Shown here: piece after piece, positions 8,618 through 26,558 of the stretch
Numbering within the stretch: position 1 is the stretch's first letter
Layout of the letters: each line of letters opens with the position of its first letter
NCBI RefSeq assembly: GCF_015689175.1
Contig: NZ_CP065047.1
Span: forward strand, 1,054,001 to 1,118,000
Direction: 5' to 3'
Source of the DNA: Mycobacterium kubicae
Lineage (GTDB): Bacteria > Actinomycetota > Actinomycetes > Mycobacteriales > Mycobacteriaceae
Length of the DNA stretch: 64,000 bases
The notes under the pieces: generated by a model
Told to the model about the DNA's origin: nothing
What the model saw: only the letters and a program-made list of their open reading frames with translations
The model's database searches: none
Translations under genes and position numbers: made by a program

Positions 8618-9304
8618 TCACCCGACGGTGATCGCCCGCTGCGACCGGGCAATGCTTTCGGGTGAATCGCCAAGCGCGACAAGAAGTTTCGTGGTCATCG
8701 AGGTCAACACCGGATCCACCGCCACCCCATCGCCACCGAAGAAGCCGGCAAGTTCCAGCATCACGAATCCGTGGATCAACGCCCAGAACTGGCCCGCGGT
8801 CGACACCACCACCTGATCGTCGTCGGCCGAGCCGACCGTTATCCGGCCGGCCCGCATCGAGCGGTGCACCGCGCGCACCACGTGGGCGAAACTGGGGTAG
8901 CGCCGTTCGATCTCCGCCACCGTCAGCGTCAGCACGTTGGACGTTGGCGCGTTGATGCCGTGGGCGCTGGTGCTGCCGAACATCAGCCGGTACATGTGCG
9001 GTCGCTCGATCGCGTAGCGCCGGTAGGCGATGCCGGTGGCCAGCAGATCGGCGATGGGGTCGTCGGTCTGGGGCGTCGTCAACGCCGCATCGAACTGTCG
9101 TAGCCCTTCCTCGGCGACCTCGGCGATCAGCGCGCGCATCCCGCCGAAATGGGTGTACACCGCCATCGTCGACGTCCCCGCGGCGCTGGCGACCTTGCGG
9201 GTCTGCAAGGCGTCGGGCCCGTCCTCGTGCAACAGGCTGACGGCGGCATGCAGCAACTCGTCGCGCACGCTGCGTTCGATCTGCTCAGTCATCTCGCCAA
9301 ACAT
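8618..9304 (-). CDS. TetR-family transcriptional regulator
   Basis: 228 aa. The N-terminal helix-turn-helix reads RDELLHAAVSLLHEDGPDAL then TRKVASAAGTSTMAVYTHFG, the classic TetR pattern; the C-terminal half (about residues 80-220) is an all-helical ligand/dimerisation domain ending in a WALIHGFVMLELAGFF segment of the TetR_C type. The ATG at 9304 has AGAAGG 5 bases upstream; a second ATG at 9292 is possible. It is divergent from a carotenoid oxygenase gene with only 71 bases between them, which contain an inverted repeat, so it probably controls itself and that enzyme. Position matches Rv0653c. The ligand is unknown. Confidence 0.9.
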   Translation of the reverse strand: MFGEMTEQIERSVRDELLHAAVSLLHEDGPDALQTRKVASAAGTSTMAVYTHFGGMRALIAEVAEEGLRQFDAALTTPQTDDPIADLLATGIAYRRYAIERPHMYRLMFGSTSAHGINAPTSNVLTLTVAEIERRYPSFAHVVRAVHRSMRAGRITVGSADDDQVVVSTAGQFWALIHGFVMLELAGFFGGDGVAVDPVLTSMTTKLLVALGDSPESIARSQRAITVG

Positions 9305-9336
9305 TATTGCCTTCTGCCACCCACCGGCGTAGGGTC

Positions 9337-9366
9337 CCTATAACGCCGTAATAACAATGTTATAGG
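9337..9366. promoter_or_regulatory. Putative TetR operator between regulator and carotenoid oxygenase
   Basis: A perfect 8-bp inverted repeat, CCTATAAC at 9337-9344 and GTTATAGG at 9359-9366, is separated by 14 bases. The spacer holds another ATAAC half-site (9351-9355), which forms a second small palindrome, ATAAC-AAT-GTTAT. The right arm overlaps the ribosome site of the carotenoid oxygenase (start 9376). Its size, position and symmetry fit a TetR dimer or double-dimer site. Confidence 0.65.
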
Positions 9367-9375
9367 AGCTCAGCC

Positions 9376-10878
9376 GTGACCACTCTGCATGACGTCGCAT
9401 CCGCGAACCCCTACCTCGAAGGCTTCCTGGCGCCCGTCAAGAGCGAGGTCACCGCCACCGACCTGCACGTCACCGGTCACATCCCCGAGCACCTCAACGG
9501 TCGCTACCTACGCAACGGCCCCAACCCGGCCGCCGAAGTCGACCCGGCGACCTATCACTGGTTCAGCGGTGACGGCATGGTGCACGGCGTCGCGCTGCAA
9601 GACGGCCGCGCGGCCTGGTACCGCAACCGCTGGGTACGCAGCCCATCGGTGTGCGCCACCCTCGGCGAGCCCGCGCCCACCCGACGGGATCCACGCGCGG
9701 GCCTGCTGTCGCTGGGGTCGAACACCAACGTGCTGGCCCACGCCGGACGAACCCTGGCGCTGGTGGAGGGCGGCGTCGCCAACTACGAACTGACCGACGA
9801 GCTGGACACGGTCGGCACCTGCGACTTCGACGGCACCCTGTTCGGCGGATACACCGCCCACCCGCACCGCGACCCACGCACCGGCGAATTGCACGCGGTG
9901 TCCTATTCCTTCGCGCGCGGACGCACCGTGCAGTACTCGGTCATCGACAACCAGGGCCGGGCGCGACGCACCGTCGACATCGAGGTCTCCGGGTCCCCGA
10001 TGATGCACGACTTCTCGCTGACCGATTCCTACGTGGTCATCTACGACCTGCCGGTGACGTTCGAGGCCCCGCAGCTACTGCCCGTCCAAGCCCCGCGCTG
10101 GCTGCACGGGGCCGCGCGGCTGGTGGTCCAGTCGCTGGTCGGGCGCGTCCGGATGCCCAGCCCGGTCGTCACCATGCTCAACAAGGACGAACGGCACAGC
10201 GACCAGATGCCGTACGCCTGGAATCCGAAGTATCCGGCTCGCATCGGCGTCATGCCCCGCGAGGGCGGCAATGCCGACGTGCGCTGGTTCGAGATCGAGC
10301 CCTGCTACGTGTATCACCCGCTCAACGCCTACTCCGAGGACCGCAACGGCGAAGAGGTGCTGGTCCTCGACGTGGTGCGGTACTCGCGCATGTTCGATCG
10401 CGACCGCCGCGGGCCCGGTGACACTCGGCCCACGCTGGACCGGTGGACGATCAACCTGACCACCGGTGCGGTCGGGACCGAATGCCGCGACGACAGAAGC
10501 CAGGAATTTCCCCGCATCAACGAAACCCGCACGGGGGGCCGCCACCGGTTCGGCTACACCCTCGGCTTCGACGGCGGCTACCTGGCAGCGGGGAAGTCGG
10601 AGATGACGACCTCGCTCTACAAACACGACTACGACGCCGGATCGGCCGACGTGGCACCCCTCGACCCGGCCTTATTACTCGGCGAGATGTCCTTTGTGCC
10701 CAACCCCGGCGCCCGCAGCGAAGACGACGGCGTCCTGATGGGTTACGGCTACCACCGCGGTCGCGACGAAGGCCAGTTGTTGTTGCTGGACGCCCAAACC
10801 CTGGAATCGGTGGCAACCGTGCACCTGCCGCAGCGAGTGCCGATGGGCTTCCATGGCAACTGGGCGGCGTCGGCTTGA
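9376..10878 (+). CDS. Carotenoid cleavage oxygenase (RPE65/CCD family)
   Basis: 500 aa from a GTG at 9376 with AGGAG upstream. The four histidines that hold the catalytic non-haem Fe(II) are in order: YTAHPH at about residue 162, MMHDF at about 211, CYVYHPLNAY at about 314 and MGFHGNW at about 493. The N-terminus has the family block LNGRYLRNGPNP and FSGDGMVHG. Such enzymes split carotenoid or apocarotenoid double bonds with oxygen; the Rv0654 ortholog, as I recall, has been described as a carotenoid cleavage oxygenase. It is cytoplasmic or peripheral at the membrane. Likely repressed by the divergent TetR. No carotenoid synthesis gene is in the window. Confidence 0.92.
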   Translation: MTTLHDVASANPYLEGFLAPVKSEVTATDLHVTGHIPEHLNGRYLRNGPNPAAEVDPATYHWFSGDGMVHGVALQDGRAAWYRNRWVRSPSVCATLGEPAPTRRDPRAGLLSLGSNTNVLAHAGRTLALVEGGVANYELTDELDTVGTCDFDGTLFGGYTAHPHRDPRTGELHAVSYSFARGRTVQYSVIDNQGRARRTVDIEVSGSPMMHDFSLTDSYVVIYDLPVTFEAPQLLPVQAPRWLHGAARLVVQSLVGRVRMPSPVVTMLNKDERHSDQMPYAWNPKYPARIGVMPREGGNADVRWFEIEPCYVYHPLNAYSEDRNGEEVLVLDVVRYSRMFDRDRRGPGDTRPTLDRWTINLTTGAVGTECRDDRSQEFPRINETRTGGRHRFGYTLGFDGGYLAAGKSEMTTSLYKHDYDAGSADVAPLDPALLLGEMSFVPNPGARSEDDGVLMGYGYHRGRDEGQLLLLDAQTLESVATVHLPQRVPMGFHGNWAASA

Positions 10879-10990
10879 GGCGGATCGTTATGTTTGCAAC
10901 CCTGATGTCCTGCCCCAGCCGTGCGCTACAGTGACTCAAGCCACATAAAGGGGCAGGTGGCAAGCACACGCGGGGACGGAAGGATCGACC

Positions 10991-11980
10991 ATGGGCATCG
11001 CTATCGAGGTCAACGGATTAACGAAGTCCTTCGGGTCGACGCGAATTTGGGAAGACGTCACGCTGGAAATCCCGGCCGGTGAGGTCAGCGTTCTGCTGGG
11101 CCCCTCGGGTACCGGCAAGTCGGTGTTCCTCAAGTCGCTGATCGGTCTGCTGCGCCCCGAGCGCGGGTCGATCATCATCGACGGCACCGACATCATCGAA
11201 TGCTCGGCCAAGGAGCTGTACGAGATCCGCACGCTGTTCGGCGTGATGTTCCAGGACGGTGCCCTGTTCGGTTCGATGAACCTCTACGACAACACCGCCT
11301 TTCCGCTGCGCGAGCACACCAAGAAGAAGGAAAGCGAAATCCGTGACATCGTCATGGAGAAGCTGAGCCTGGTCGGCTTGGGCGGGGACGAGAAGAAGTT
11401 CCCCGGCGAGATCTCCGGCGGTATGCGCAAGCGCGCCGGCCTGGCCCGCTCCCTGGTCTTGGACCCGCAGATCATCCTCTGTGACGAGCCTGACTCGGGT
11501 CTGGACCCCGTCCGTACCGCCTACCTCAGCCAGCTGATCCTGGACATCAACGCCCAGATCGACGCGACCATCCTCATCGTCACGCACAACATCAACATCG
11601 CCCGCACGGTGCCGGACAACATGGGCATGTTGTTCCGCAAGCACCTGGTCATGTTCGGCCCGCGCGAAGTGCTGCTGACCAGCGACGAGCCGGTGGTGCG
11701 CCAGTTCCTCAACGGCCGCCGCATCGGGCCGATCGGCATGTCGGAGGAAAAGGACGAGGCGACCATGGCCGAAGAGCAGGCCGCGGTCGACGCCGGTCAG
11801 CACGCCGGTGGTGTCGAGGAGATCGAGGGCGTGCCGCCGCAGATCGTCGCGTCGCCGGGCATGCCGGAGCGCAAGGCTGTGGCCCGCCGCCAGGCCCGCG
11901 TGCGCGAGATGCTGCACACGCTGCCCAAGAAGGCCCAAGCCGCCATCCTCGAGGACCTGGAGAGCTCCCAGTCTCGCTGA
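10991..11980 (+). CDS. mkl: Mce-associated ABC transporter ATPase Mkl
   Basis: 329 aa from an ATG at 10991 with GGAAGGA about 8 bases upstream. Walker A is GPSGTGKS (about residues 38-45), the ABC signature region is EISGGMRKRAGLARSL, Walker B is IILCDEPDSGLDP, and the switch His is in LIVTHN. The C-terminal extension of about 80 residues (SEEKDEATMAEEQ, LHTLPKKAQAAILEDLESSQ) is typical of Mkl. Mkl powers MlaE/YrbE-type permeases of Mce lipid-import complexes, for example cholesterol uptake through Mce4. It is encoded away from the mce operons, as usual (Rv0655). Confidence 0.93.
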   Translation: MGIAIEVNGLTKSFGSTRIWEDVTLEIPAGEVSVLLGPSGTGKSVFLKSLIGLLRPERGSIIIDGTDIIECSAKELYEIRTLFGVMFQDGALFGSMNLYDNTAFPLREHTKKKESEIRDIVMEKLSLVGLGGDEKKFPGEISGGMRKRAGLARSLVLDPQIILCDEPDSGLDPVRTAYLSQLILDINAQIDATILIVTHNINIARTVPDNMGMLFRKHLVMFGPREVLLTSDEPVVRQFLNGRRIGPIGMSEEKDEATMAEEQAAVDAGQHAGGVEEIEGVPPQIVASPGMPERKAVARRQARVREMLHTLPKKAQAAILEDLESSQSR

Positions 11981-15978
<3,998 letters not shown>

Positions 15979-15993
15979 TTAATAAGTTTCTAG

Positions 15994-19968
<3,975 letters not shown>

Positions 19969-19993
19969 CCCCCGCTACTGATCGGCGCACGAG

Positions 19994-20024
19994 AAAAAGC
20001 CCCGGGTTTCCCCCGGGGCTTTTT
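19994..20024 (+). terminator. Intrinsic terminator of rpoB-rpoC
   Basis: A 13-bp perfect stem (AAAAAGCCCCGGG at 19994-20006, CCCGGGGCTTTTT at 20012-20024) with a 5-base loop lies 26 bases after rpoC and ends in five T residues. It marks the left boundary of the accessory island that follows. Confidence 0.92.
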
Positions 20025-20128
20025 CGTGTCTGAAGGCTTTCAGTGATGGCGTCGTCACTTGAGTCACATCTGTACCTGTCTACGCCAACTGGCTTGCGTC
20101 CCTGCGCTATCGCGCGTCTTCTTGAGGG

Positions 20129-20659
20129 ATGGCGGTCAATGGTGGACTGAATGCGGTGCCTGTGGAAGAACTATTGGTCTACCAAGGCGAGGTCTTCATT
20201 AACTTCCGGACAAGCCGGCAATGGGTGGTGATGAAGTTATTCGCTTTGCCGGCAGAGAGCGACGACTACCAGATTCTGGACCTCTTGATTCGTCATCTGC
20301 GCTACCGGGACAGCTACGCCGCCCCAGAGTTCAAGGACGCGAAGACCATTCATGGACCGTATTGGTCGTACGCCATCGCCCCTGAATTGTTCTTTCCCGT
20401 CTCCGCCGTCGATGCCACAGCACTGATTCGTACGTGGGCCGAGTACGACGTGCCGTTAACTGATATTGATCGCGAGGCGATGGAGCGGGAGGTCTACCCA
20501 CGCATTCATGCTGCAACCAGCCGCTACCAACTACCGGACCTGGTGGATACCGCCCAGCACGATTGGGGTTCGACGGTCGGATGCACCGGGTTTCACGAAT
20601 TTGTATTGATTGACCGCCGCGCCGACAGGGTGGCGTTAGTGGTGGCCAGCGATGACTGA
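20129..20659 (+). CDS. Hypothetical protein, unrecognised
   Basis: 176 aa if the ATG at 20129 is used; a GTG at 20156 is an alternative, and neither has a well-spaced ribosome site. The protein is soluble, acidic and has no signal peptide or membrane segment. Aromatic residues are frequent (ILDLLIRHLRYRDSY, GPYWSYAIAPELFF), and it ends with GFHEFVLIDRRADRV, the look of a small alpha/beta cytoplasmic protein. Codon use is more AT-rich than in rpoC. It converges on the leftward EspC-type cassette. Immunity-type proteins often look like this and sit beside such cassettes, but I see no specific domain and make no functional call. Confidence 0.6.
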   Translation: MAVNGGLNAVPVEELLVYQGEVFINFRTSRQWVVMKLFALPAESDDYQILDLLIRHLRYRDSYAAPEFKDAKTIHGPYWSYAIAPELFFPVSAVDATALIRTWAEYDVPLTDIDREAMEREVYPRIHAATSRYQLPDLVDTAQHDWGSTVGCTGFHEFVLIDRRADRVALVVASDD

Positions 20660-20697
20660 CTGGCGCACTCCACGGCATCGGTAGTGGCCAGCGACGA

Positions 20698-21312
20698 TTA
20701 GGCAGTTCGTTCCTTGTCGAAAACGGCTGCAACAAATCCGTCGTACACCGCACCGCTCAGCCAGGCGACGTCTCCGGCAAGCCGGGACCGACTTTCGCCG
20801 TCGACAAAGATGTTCTGCACGATGAGTCGGCTTTCGTGGGGTCGCTTGGATCCGACCACATAGGTGCTGTGCTGGACCCACACGTTTCGGCCACCGATGG
20901 TGGCTATGCCGCTACTGCGGACGGCCGCAACGCGTTCGACGCGAGGAACAGGTAACACCTTGAGGACGACGCCACCGGCGTGAAGATTCCGCAGTATGCC
21001 ATCGGCGTGGTGATACACGTCGTAGAAGACCGGCCAGCCGGTGTAGCCGAAGACGTTCATCGTCTCGGCGGCCTCCCACCGGCCGTCACCTAATGAGCCA
21101 TGGACCGTGAGCCGGGCCATGGGCGACTCCGCATTGTCAGGCAGGTCCTGCGGTTGCCAGCCGGGTGGAACGCCTAATCGCTGGATCCACTGCGGTAATG
21201 AACCTTCTTTTAGGGCGACAAGATCGTGAATCTCTTCGTCCTCGGTCAACACAGCCAGCAGTGTCGTTGGTTGCACAGCCTGCCAGCGGTCAAAGCTTGG
21301 GATCGCGATCAC
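20698..21312 (-). CDS. Hypothetical protein coupled to the EspC-type cassette
   Basis: 204 aa from a GTG at 21312 that overlaps the stop of the upstream (IS-disrupted) gene by 4 bases (GTGA), so the two were translated together. There is no signal peptide or membrane helix. The sequence begins MIAIPSFDRWQAVQPTTLL and has a centre rich in Gly/Val strands (MNVFGYTGWPVFYDVYHHAD, GIATIGGRNVWVQHSTYVVG) and a C-terminal helix (LSGAVYDGFVAAVFD). I do not recognise the family; faint resemblance to the LpqN-like fold is not enough to name it. Tight coupling to a secreted-type WXG protein suggests a chaperone, co-secreted partner or immunity protein. Because the IS cuts the gene before it, its expression may now depend on an IS promoter. 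Confidence 0.7.
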   Translation of the reverse strand: MIAIPSFDRWQAVQPTTLLAVLTEDEEIHDLVALKEGSLPQWIQRLGVPPGWQPQDLPDNAESPMARLTVHGSLGDGRWEAAETMNVFGYTGWPVFYDVYHHADGILRNLHAGGVVLKVLPVPRVERVAAVRSSGIATIGGRNVWVQHSTYVVGSKRPHESRLIVQNIFVDGESRSRLAGDVAWLSGAVYDGFVAAVFDKERTA

Positions 21313-21884
21313 GGCACGGCCGCCTCGCCGCCCTGCCCTTCACCCGTGAGAATTGTCCACACGAGAACCCCTCCGACCAACACCCAACCGAACACCTGCT
21401 TGCCTCCTTCACTGAGATCATGACCGATTTCGGGCAGCCACGAGTGGCTACCAGGCGGTGGCGAAGTCGTATGGGGCACTGGCGGTGCCGGCGTATCGGG
21501 CTGATCCCAGCCGAAGACTGGCGGCGGCTGCGCAGGGCTGACGGTGAATCCGGGCGGCGAGGGGTCCCGCAACCACGGCGGAAGTTCGGATGGATGGGGA
21601 AGTGAGCTGGGCGGGATCGGAGTTGGTGCCGGATGGGGTGCAGCCGGGGCTTCAACAGGCAGCGGAGGGTGACCCAAAACGGGGGGGAGCGCTGGCGGGT
21701 CATCGATGAGCGGCAGCGGCAAGTGCACTTTGGGATTCTTGCGCGAGCCCGGCGTTGTTACCTCAATGGTGGGTCCACCCGACTTGCTGCCCGGTCGAAG
21801 ATCGATTTCAGTTCCATCAGCGAGCTGCTTGCGGCGTGTAGCGCCGCGTGGCGCCAGGTCCTGAGCGCTTCGAGTGAGCCAGTC
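21309..21884 (-). pseudogene. 3' part of IS-disrupted WXG100-like/proline-rich/TM protein gene
   Basis: This is the downstream half of the gene whose 5' half lies at 24051-24806. Removing the insertion element and one copy of the 6-bp target duplication restores one uninterrupted frame of 442 codons. This half encodes the end of a compact domain (DLAPRGATRRKQLADGTEID, then SKSGGPTIEVTTPGS and KVHLP), about 85 residues very rich in proline, and a single hydrophobic helix near the C-terminus (KQVFGWVLVGGVLVWTIL) followed by a short Gly/Glu tail. The GGPTIEV...KVHLP pattern reminds me of tails of actinobacterial secreted-toxin-like proteins; that is recollection, not a domain match. A GTG at 21728 could start a 139-aa fragment, but nothing suggests it is made. 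Confidence 0.8.
21879..21884. repeat. Left copy of the IS target-site duplication (CCAGTC)
   Basis: CCAGTC at 21879-21884 directly abuts the left IS end and is repeated as CCAGTC at 24051-24056 next to the right end. A 6-bp duplication is within the range made by IS21-family elements and shows that this is a simple insertion not followed by rearrangement. Confidence 0.85.
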
Positions 21885-21889
21885 TGTCG

Positions 21890-21935
21890 GCTCCGGTTGA
21901 ATTCTGAGCAGCCTGCTCCGGTTGAAAAGTGAGCA
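21890..21935. repeat. Left-end multiple terminal repeats of the IS
   Basis: Two tandem 21-bp repeats: outer copy 21890-21910 (GCTCCGGTTGAATTCTGAGCA without its last base exceeds no limit here; the variable core is ATTC) and inner copy 21915-21935 with AAAG in that core. They are probably transposase-binding sites. The outer copy differs from the consensus at the AATTC block. Confidence 0.75.
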
Positions 21936-21938
21936 GGT

Positions 21939-23983
<2,045 letters not shown>

Positions 23984-23999
23984 TCTCCAATCAGAAGGG

Positions 24000-24045
24000 T
24001 GCTCACTTTTCGACCGGAACTACCTGCTCACTTTTCGACCGGAGC
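24000..24045. repeat. Right-end multiple terminal repeats of the IS
   Basis: Two tandem 21-bp repeats in the opposite orientation to the left-end pair: an inner copy at 24000-24020 (TGCTCACTTTTCGACCGGAA plus C) and an outer copy at 24025-24045. The outer copy differs from the inner left copy by one base. Confidence 0.8.
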
Positions 24046-24050
24046 CGACA

Positions 24051-24806
24051 CCAGTCCCAGAACCGTTGTATGTCCTGGGGGGTTTCCAATTGCCTATTGG
24101 GTTTATTTTCGCCTCGGGGCAATTGGCGCAACGCCTCCCGAACCTCTTCGAGACTCTTGGGCGGCGGCAACCTCTCCCATGGAGGATCAGCCCCCGGATC
24201 GGGCGGTGTCGGGTCTTGTTTCCAGTGCCGGTCGACCGCGTGCACCCCTGGTTTCCTCGGCGGCGTCCTCGAAGTCGGGCTCGCTGGAAAAGTGTCTCGA
24301 ACCCCGGCCACCGTCGCGGTGATCCTGGCCGCAACTTGTTCGTCGAGGGCCACCAACTGCTCCGCCCGCTGGCGGATATCAGAGGCGAACGCCTCAGCTT
24401 GCGCCTGCCGTGCGGCGCGCTGCACAGCTGATCCACCCGAGAAGCGGTCGGCGACCGACATGTCTTCACGCACCACGAAACCCGCTGCGTGAGCGTCTTC
24501 GACCGCGTACCGCAACCGAGACCGAGCCGCATACAACTCCGAGGCTCCGCTGCGCGCGAACTTGGCCGCGGCGTACAACTGGTCGGCGACGGCGCTGGTC
24601 GCCAACATGTCGGCATGCGTCGCGGCGCGCAGGGCATCGGCCGCCTGGCCCTGCCAGTCGACCGACAGCGCGTCACGCCATACCTGGTTGGCCACCCCGA
24701 AGCTGCGCTCACCGATCGCCTGCCAGCGCTCGGCCGCATCAATCAGATGTTCGGTCTGCCATGCGATTAGCTGCGAGACGTCCGGAATTGTCGCGACCGC
24801 AACCAC
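24051..24806 (-). pseudogene. 5' part of IS-disrupted WXG100-like/proline-rich/TM protein gene
   Basis: Starts at a GTG at 24806, 2 bases after the stop of an EspC-like gene. Residues about 5-115 are helical with a WXG-like turn (ALSVDWQGQAADALRAATHA) and a second helix (LYAAAKFARSGASELYAARS), resembling WXG100/ESX-secreted proteins. A basic, proline-rich linker follows (SRTPPRKPGVHAVDRHWK), then SLEEVREALRQLPRG and the beginning of the domain finished in the 3' part (TPQDIQRFWDW). The IS interrupts after the codon for that Trp; translation would read 17 codons into the IS. Including the 3' part at 21309-21884, the intact protein would be 441 aa. Likely a type VII secretion substrate or effector, now inactivated. 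Confidence 0.82.
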
Positions 24807-24808
24807 GA

Positions 24809-25093
24809 CTACACGCCGATCACACGCGCCGAGGCGCCCGCCGCGTCGGCTTCAGTGGCGAGATATCCCGCGTCGGCTCCATCGACGTGGACGAAGTGCG
24901 TGTTCACCCGCGCGGCCAGGGCGGCGGTAGAGGCTGTGATGTCGACATGAGCGGCATTGACCGCGGCAGCGCTGGAATGACTTGTCCAACCCGCTAGGAC
25001 GGCGGGTGCGGACCCGTTGGACTCCCCGGCGGCGGCCCACCGGCCGGCCATCGTCCGCACCTCAGCACCATCCGCCCGCAGTCGCTGCTGCAT
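24809..25093 (-). CDS. EspC-like type VII secretion protein (DUF2580 type)
   Basis: 94 aa from an ATG at 25093. The pattern LRADGAEVRTMAGRWAAAG, then GWTSHSSAAAVNAAHVDITA and a C-terminal Tyr-containing helix (DAGYLATEADAAGASA) is typical of the EspC/'type VII secretion target' family of short helical-hairpin proteins secreted with ESX partners. A C-terminal YLATE gives the general YxxxD/E secretion signal. It is the first gene of a leftward cassette (this gene, the disrupted 441-aa gene, the coupled 204-aa gene). A TAGACT -10-like hexamer lies 8 bases before the ATG, suggesting a leaderless transcript. Its first codons are duplicated at 25640-25695. Confidence 0.8.
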   Translation of the reverse strand: MQQRLRADGAEVRTMAGRWAAAGESNGSAPAVLAGWTSHSSAAAVNAAHVDITASTAALAARVNTHFVHVDGADAGYLATEADAAGASARVIGV

Positions 25094-25156
25094 GGGACGG
25101 AAGTCTATTGAGATTGCCAGCGTGCGAAAGTCACCACGGTGGTCAATGTGCTCATC
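25038..25156. repeat. Copy A of the EspC/end junction duplication
   Basis: 119 bases that align without gaps to 25640-25758, with about 13 mismatches (about 89% identity). Copy A contains the first 18 codons of the intact EspC-like gene, the intergenic promoter region and the sequence GTGCTCATC, which equals the first three codons of endonuclease IV, then diverges. It is the left scar of a duplication or cassette insertion. Confidence 0.85.
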
Positions 25157-25271
25157 ACGCCCGAAAGGCGATCTCCCGCCGCGATCGATGAGTCGTATCT
25201 TCGACAGGATCGGAGATCTTGTCCTGCTCGGTCAACGCAGCAAGTTCACTGACGCGCAGTCCGGGGCGTTG

Positions 25272-25592
25272 TCACTCAATCTCACGATTCTCTATCTGTT
25301 GTTCGCGTGCATATTGGATTAGCTCGCTGAGTAATGCGTTCAACTCTTGCTGCAACAGCTGGTCGTCCAGAACCGGCGTATTGCCAGGCAAATCGTCGGC
25401 GATGAGATCGACCAGGTGAGCAAATTGTGGCCCGCGAAGGTCGAGCATCGGGATATTGTTTTCGATGAGTTCGGTCAGCATCTCTCTGGCGGACGCGTCG
25501 GCTACGCGGTTGGCCAAGTACTGCAGGACGTAGAAGGTGGCCCAGGAACTTGCCGTCCAATTGTTCTTCAAAAAGAAGATATTGCCAGCCAT
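25272..25592 (-). CDS. Small hypothetical protein in a duplicated-junction cassette
   Basis: 106 aa from an ATG at 25592 with GGAAT upstream; a longer frame to 25673 would run into the EspC remnant and is unlikely. The protein is acidic and helical, without membrane segments or signal peptide: MAGNIFFLKNNWTASSWATF, YVLQYLANRVADASAREML, then DLIADDLPGN and a Glu/Gln-rich C-terminal helix. Base composition is clearly less GC-rich than its neighbours (for example the run around 25570-25582). I do not recognise a family. The only gene between two copies of the EspC/end junction, it resembles the orphan immunity genes left in toxin cassettes; this is an inference from layout only. Confidence 0.65.
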   Translation of the reverse strand: MAGNIFFLKNNWTASSWATFYVLQYLANRVADASAREMLTELIENNIPMLDLRGPQFAHLVDLIADDLPGNTPVLDDQLLQQELNALLSELIQYAREQQIENREIE

Positions 25593-25605
25593 CAGTAATT
25601 CCGAT

Positions 25606-25695
25606 CTAGAACGGAAAATGTCTGTAGCCGAACCGACGCCACCGGCCGGCCATCGTCCGCACCTCAGCACCATCCACCCGCAGTCCCTGCTGCAT
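25606..25695 (-). pseudogene. Truncated duplicate of the EspC-like gene start
   Basis: An ATG at 25695 opens MQQGLRVDGAEVRTMAGRW, almost identical to the first 19 residues of the EspC-like protein at 24809-25093. The homology then ends, and ten unrelated residues lead to a stop at 25606. It lies 13 bases upstream of the small gene at 25272-25592. This is a remnant left by the duplication that produced the two junction copies, although its start and promoter could still drive the gene that follows. Confidence 0.8.
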
Positions 25696-25758
25696 GGGAC
25701 GAAAGTCTATTGAGATTGCCAGGCGGCGAAAGTCACTAGACTGGCCGACGTGCTCATC
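25640..25758. repeat. Copy B of the EspC/end junction duplication
   Basis: The partner of 25038-25156 (about 89% identical, same length). This copy leads into the complete endonuclease IV gene on the right but keeps only the first codons of the EspC-like gene on the left. It retains the TAGACT hexamer for rightward transcription that copy A has lost. Confidence 0.85.
25737..25742 (+). promoter_or_regulatory. Candidate -10 element of endonuclease IV (leaderless)
   Basis: TAGACT ends 7 bases before the GTG start at 25750, the spacing expected when transcription begins at the start codon. A TTGCCA at 25716-25721 could be a weak -35. Leaderless transcripts are common in mycobacteria. No ribosome site is visible before the GTG, which supports the idea. 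Confidence 0.45.
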
Positions 25759-26505
25759 GGTTCCCATGTTCACTCTGACGACCCCCTGGCCGCCGCCCAG
25801 GCCGACGGCGCCGACGTGGTGCAGTTCTTCCTCGGCAACCCGCAGAGCTGGAAGAAACCCAAGCCGCGCGACGACGCCGAGACGCTCAAGGCGTCCAGCA
25901 TGCCGCTGTATGTGCACGCCCCGTACCTGATCAACGTCGCCTCGGCGAACAACCGCATCCGCATCCCGTCCCGCAAGATCCTGCAGGACACCTGCGATGC
26001 CGCTGCCGAGATCAACGCGACCGCGGTGATCGTGCACGGCGGCCACGCCGACGACGACGACATGGAGGCCGGCTTCGAGCGCTGGGTCAAGGCGTTGAAG
26101 TACTTGAAAACCGATGTGCAGGTGTACCTGGAGAACACCGCCGGGGGCGACCACGCAATGGCCCGCCACTTCGACACCATCGGCCGGCTGTGGGACCACA
26201 TCGGGGACACCGGTATCGGGTTCTGCCTGGACACCTGCCACGCTTGGGCCGCCGGCGAGGCGCTGATCGATGCCGTCGATCGCATCAAAGCCCTCACCGG
26301 CCGCATCGATCTGGTGCACTGCAACGACTCTCGGGACGCGGCGGGCTCCGGCGCCGACCGCCATGCCAACTTCGGCGCCGGCAAGATCGACCCCGAGTTG
26401 TTGGTCGCCGTCGTCAAGGCCGCCGATGCACCCGTCATCTGCGAGACCTCCGACGAGGGCCGCAAGGACGACATCGCGTTCCTGCGAGAGAACACCGGCG
26501 ACTGA
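25750..26505 (+). CDS. end: Endonuclease IV (AP endonuclease)
   Basis: 251 aa from a GTG at 25750 ([16 protein letters not shown]). It is a TIM-barrel metal enzyme of the Nfo family: [70 protein letters not shown] and CETSDEG carry the His, Asp and Glu ligands for the zinc ions. It cuts DNA 5' of abasic sites in base-excision repair. It matches Rv0670. It was divergent from the EspC-like gene before the cassette between them was inserted or duplicated. The start codon region is duplicated at 25148-25156. Confidence 0.95.
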   Translation: MLIGSHVHSDDPLAAAQADGADVVQFFLGNPQSWKKPKPRDDAETLKASSMPLYVHAPYLINVASANNRIRIPSRKILQDTCDAAAEINATAVIVHGGHADDDDMEAGFERWVKALKYLKTDVQVYLENTAGGDHAMARHFDTIGRLWDHIGDTGIGFCLDTCHAWAAGEALIDAVDRIKALTGRIDLVHCNDSRDAAGSGADRHANFGAGKIDPELLVAVVKAADAPVICETSDEGRKDDIAFLRENTGD

Positions 26506-26558
26506 ACGCAGACGCCAAGGGCATGGTGCTCAGCCCGCTCGGCGCTTACGGTTAGCGG

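Noticed and set aside
24003..24806. A complete 267-aa gene ending at 24003
   Set aside because: Its last 17 codons are IS terminal-repeat sequence. The true continuation is on the other side of the IS at 21884.
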